Of a DNA stretch of 33,666 nt, positions 32,251-33,666 are shown piece by piece. The DNA is from an uncultured Sphingomonas sp. (GTDB taxonomy: Bacteria > Pseudomonadota > Alphaproteobacteria > Sphingomonadales > Sphingomonadaceae), in contig NZ_CAJXWX010000034.1 in assembly GCF_913062585.1 (NCBI RefSeq), forward strand, positions 1 through 33,666, in the 5' to 3' direction. The notes below the pieces were generated by a model. It was not told the DNA's origin. It saw nothing but the letters and a program-made list of their open reading frames with translations, and did not search any database. Each line of letters opens with the position of its first letter. Within the stretch, counting starts at the first letter, position 1. The translations under genes and the position numbers were made by a program.

Positions 32251-33272
32251 CGTCCCGACCGATGCCGGAGCAGCGCGCGCGCCAGGTGCCAGGCGCCGTG
32301 CGGCCGGTGATGGCGCAGCAGCCGTGCGACCGCCCGCCCCAGACCGGGAACGGGCGGCTCGCCCGTCCGCCGCGCATCCTCCAGATGCGCCACGATCAGC
32401 GGCAGGCCCTCGCCCGCCAGCGCGTCGGGCGCATACAATATGCCGCGGGTGACGGCGGCGCGCACCTGGGCGGCGGGCCCCTCACGGCCAAAGGCCTGGT
32501 CCAGCGCATCGACCGGCGGGAGGGTCTGCCAGTTCTCCGACGGATCGACCCGCCCGGCCAAACGCTCGGTCCGGGCGAGCCGGGCGATCGCCGCGCCGTA
32601 ATTCTGCGACAGCACATGGCGGTGCGACACCTGGGTATCGGAATAGCGATAGAGCATCAGCCGCTCGGACAGGTTCGCCATGCGCGTCCGCTCGGCCAGC
32701 CTCAACCAGAGGTCGTAATCTTCGCAATGCCGATATGCGGCCCGATAGCCGCCGACCGCACGAACCAGATCGCGCCGCATCATCACCGATGGATGGCAAA
32801 GCGGCGACCCGGGCCGGTCCGACGCCAACGCCTCGACGATTCGGTCGAAATCGACCGGATGGTCGACCACATGATCCTGGCGCAGGGCCCCGGTCGGGGT
32901 GATCCCCCGAATCTGGGTGCCGACCACGCCATGATCGGGATGGGCGTCCAGAAACGCGACCTGCCGGGCGAATCGCTCGGGCAGCGCGATATCGTCGCCG
33001 TCCATCCGTGCGATATAAGGGGCACGCGCCGCTTCGACGATGCGATTGAGGCTGGGGATCAGCCCCTGATTGGCCTGATGAATCACCCGCACGCGTGAGT
33101 CGCGCGCGGCATAGTCGTCGAGAATCGCCGCCGAGCCGTCGGTCGAGCCGTCATTGACCGCCAGCAGCTCGAAATCGCCGAAGCTCTGCGCAAGGATGCT
33201 GTCCAACGCAGCCGACAGATAGGCCGCATTGTCATACACGCTCAGGGCGACGGTGATCCGGGGCGACGTCAT
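32247..33272 (-). CDS. Glycosyltransferase family 2
   Basis: A 341-residue GT-A transferase. ITVALSVYDNAAYLSAALDS starts the fold, VNDGSTDGSAAIL binds the nucleotide, IARMDGDDIALPERF is the DxD metal site, and HCEDYDLWLRLA is the ED catalytic-base motif. The last 110 residues form a helical extension without membrane segments. It is soluble, acts on the cytoplasmic face, and is coupled to the flippase gene by an ATGA overlap. Substrates are unknown. Its upstream region is shared with the divergent rRNA-type promoter. Confidence 0.92.
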   Translation of the reverse strand: MTSPRITVALSVYDNAAYLSAALDSILAQSFGDFELLAVNDGSTDGSAAILDDYAARDSRVRVIHQANQGLIPSLNRIVEAARAPYIARMDGDDIALPERFARQVAFLDAHPDHGVVGTQIRGITPTGALRQDHVVDHPVDFDRIVEALASDRPGSPLCHPSVMMRRDLVRAVGGYRAAYRHCEDYDLWLRLAERTRMANLSERLMLYRYSDTQVSHRHVLSQNYGAAIARLARTERLAGRVDPSENWQTLPPVDALDQAFGREGPAAQVRAAVTRGILYAPDALAGEGLPLIVAHLEDARRTGEPPVPGLGRAVARLLRHHRPHGAWHLARALLRHRSGR

Positions 33273-33449
33273 ACTCGTATCGCTCTGTCCCTAAGTGCGG
33301 TGGTTAAACAGGCTCTTAAACAACGGGATATCCGGTTGCGAATCCCGAATGGCGATATGGTTCCCACAGCGGAACGCCGACCGACGCCCTGGAACGATCT
33401 GATTTTTAGGCATTTTCCAGTTTTTTGCAGAAAAATGGCAATTTTTGTG

Positions 33450-33478
33450 TTGACCGAAAAAGCCGACCCGCCTAGAGG
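33450..33478 (+). promoter_or_regulatory. Putative rRNA operon promoter with AT-rich upstream element
   Basis: TTGACC (33450-33455), a 17-base spacer and TAGAGG (33473-33478, within CCTAGAGG). The 50 bases upstream contain repeated A and T tracts (33402-33449) in an otherwise GC-rich genome, like the UP elements of strong stable-RNA promoters. Together with the boxA-like site 130 bases downstream this fits an rrn P1 promoter. The rest of the 394-base gap after the GT2 gene (33273-33449) shows no coding signal. Confidence 0.65.
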
Positions 33479-33607
33479 GGTGTCACCGCAACGGAGCGGG
33501 CCGCTGAAGCGGCGCTTCGGAGGTGGTACTGGCATCGAGATGCTGGCGCACGGAAGTTTCTAGACCGGGAGGTTTAGGGATGGAAGGGGTGCCGGTATTT
33601 GTTGTCG

Positions 33608-33618
33608 GCTCTTTGACA
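33608..33618 (+). promoter_or_regulatory. boxA-like antitermination site in rRNA leader
   Basis: GCTCTTTGACA closely matches the rrn boxA consensus TGCTCTTTAACA bound by the NusB-NusE complex. It follows the rrn-type promoter, and the sequence continues as a G-rich leader to the window end without reaching the 16S 5' end. A contig ending here is typical, because repeated rRNA operons break short-read assemblies. The 16S gene itself is not in the window. Confidence 0.65.
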
Positions 33619-33666
33619 TTGTAGGTTAGATGAAGGGACATGCGGGCGGCGGCTTGGCGGTTGTCC

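Noticed and set aside
33269..33563. Two overlapping open frames (88 and 87 codons) on opposite strands
   Set aside because: They cover the rRNA-type promoter region, lack motifs and have an AT-rich stretch unlike coding DNA of this genome.
1..33666. CRISPR arrays, tRNA genes, transposases, phage or defence genes
   Set aside because: No regularly spaced direct repeats, cloverleaf-like segment or such protein families were seen by eye; a tRNAscan and domain search would settle it.

Overview
This 33.7 kb window looks like one complete contig from a high-GC alphaproteobacterium of the Sphingomonas type. The inference rests on the hisS-prfA-prmC-DUF4167 gene order, the style of the exopolysaccharide genes, the palindromic intergenic repeats and the rRNA leader. 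Both ends look like assembly limits. The left end carries Illumina Nextera adapter sequence (1-39). The right end stops inside what appears to be an rRNA operon leader, with 16S expected just beyond. No CRISPR array, tRNA, transposase, phage gene or recognisable defence system was seen.

Layout. 40-5903 is mostly housekeeping: a truncated lipoprotein gene, nadB (NAD synthesis), a TonB-type protein, a YadG-like ABC ATPase, a small zinc-finger protein and tldD. 5919-19594 is a ten-gene minus-strand operon for a Wzx/Wzy-type surface polysaccharide. In transcription order it encodes GT4, GT2, Wzx flippase, GT4, GT4, O-antigen ligase/polymerase, a GT39-like membrane protein, a WecG/TagA/CpsF transferase, a membrane-anchored GH74-like glycanase and the initiating sugar-phosphate transferase. 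Most junctions are 1-8 base start/stop overlaps. Two acyltransferase-3 genes (19779-22687) run divergently from it and could decorate the product. No Wza/Wzc/Wzb export genes lie in the window.

22684-25819 holds accessory genes: a DUF1345 membrane protein, an unknown membrane protein, a secreted esterase and a cysteine hydrolase. 25868-30386 is the translation block hisS-prfA-prmC followed by a DUF4167 gene and a strong terminator. 30450-33272 holds a small membrane protein and a second flippase/GT2 pair. 33273-33666 carries an rRNA-type promoter and a boxA-like leader.

The most interesting system is the polysaccharide operon. It couples an inner-membrane-anchored GH74-like endoglucanase translationally to the glycosyltransferases, which suggests a built-in trimming, release or quality-control step on a glucan-containing polymer. 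Other points worth following are a composite palindromic repeat family placed beside and inside housekeeping operons, a 33-bp perfect inverted repeat between tonB and the ABC gene, and a possible 51-residue ORF leading into the DUF4167 gene.
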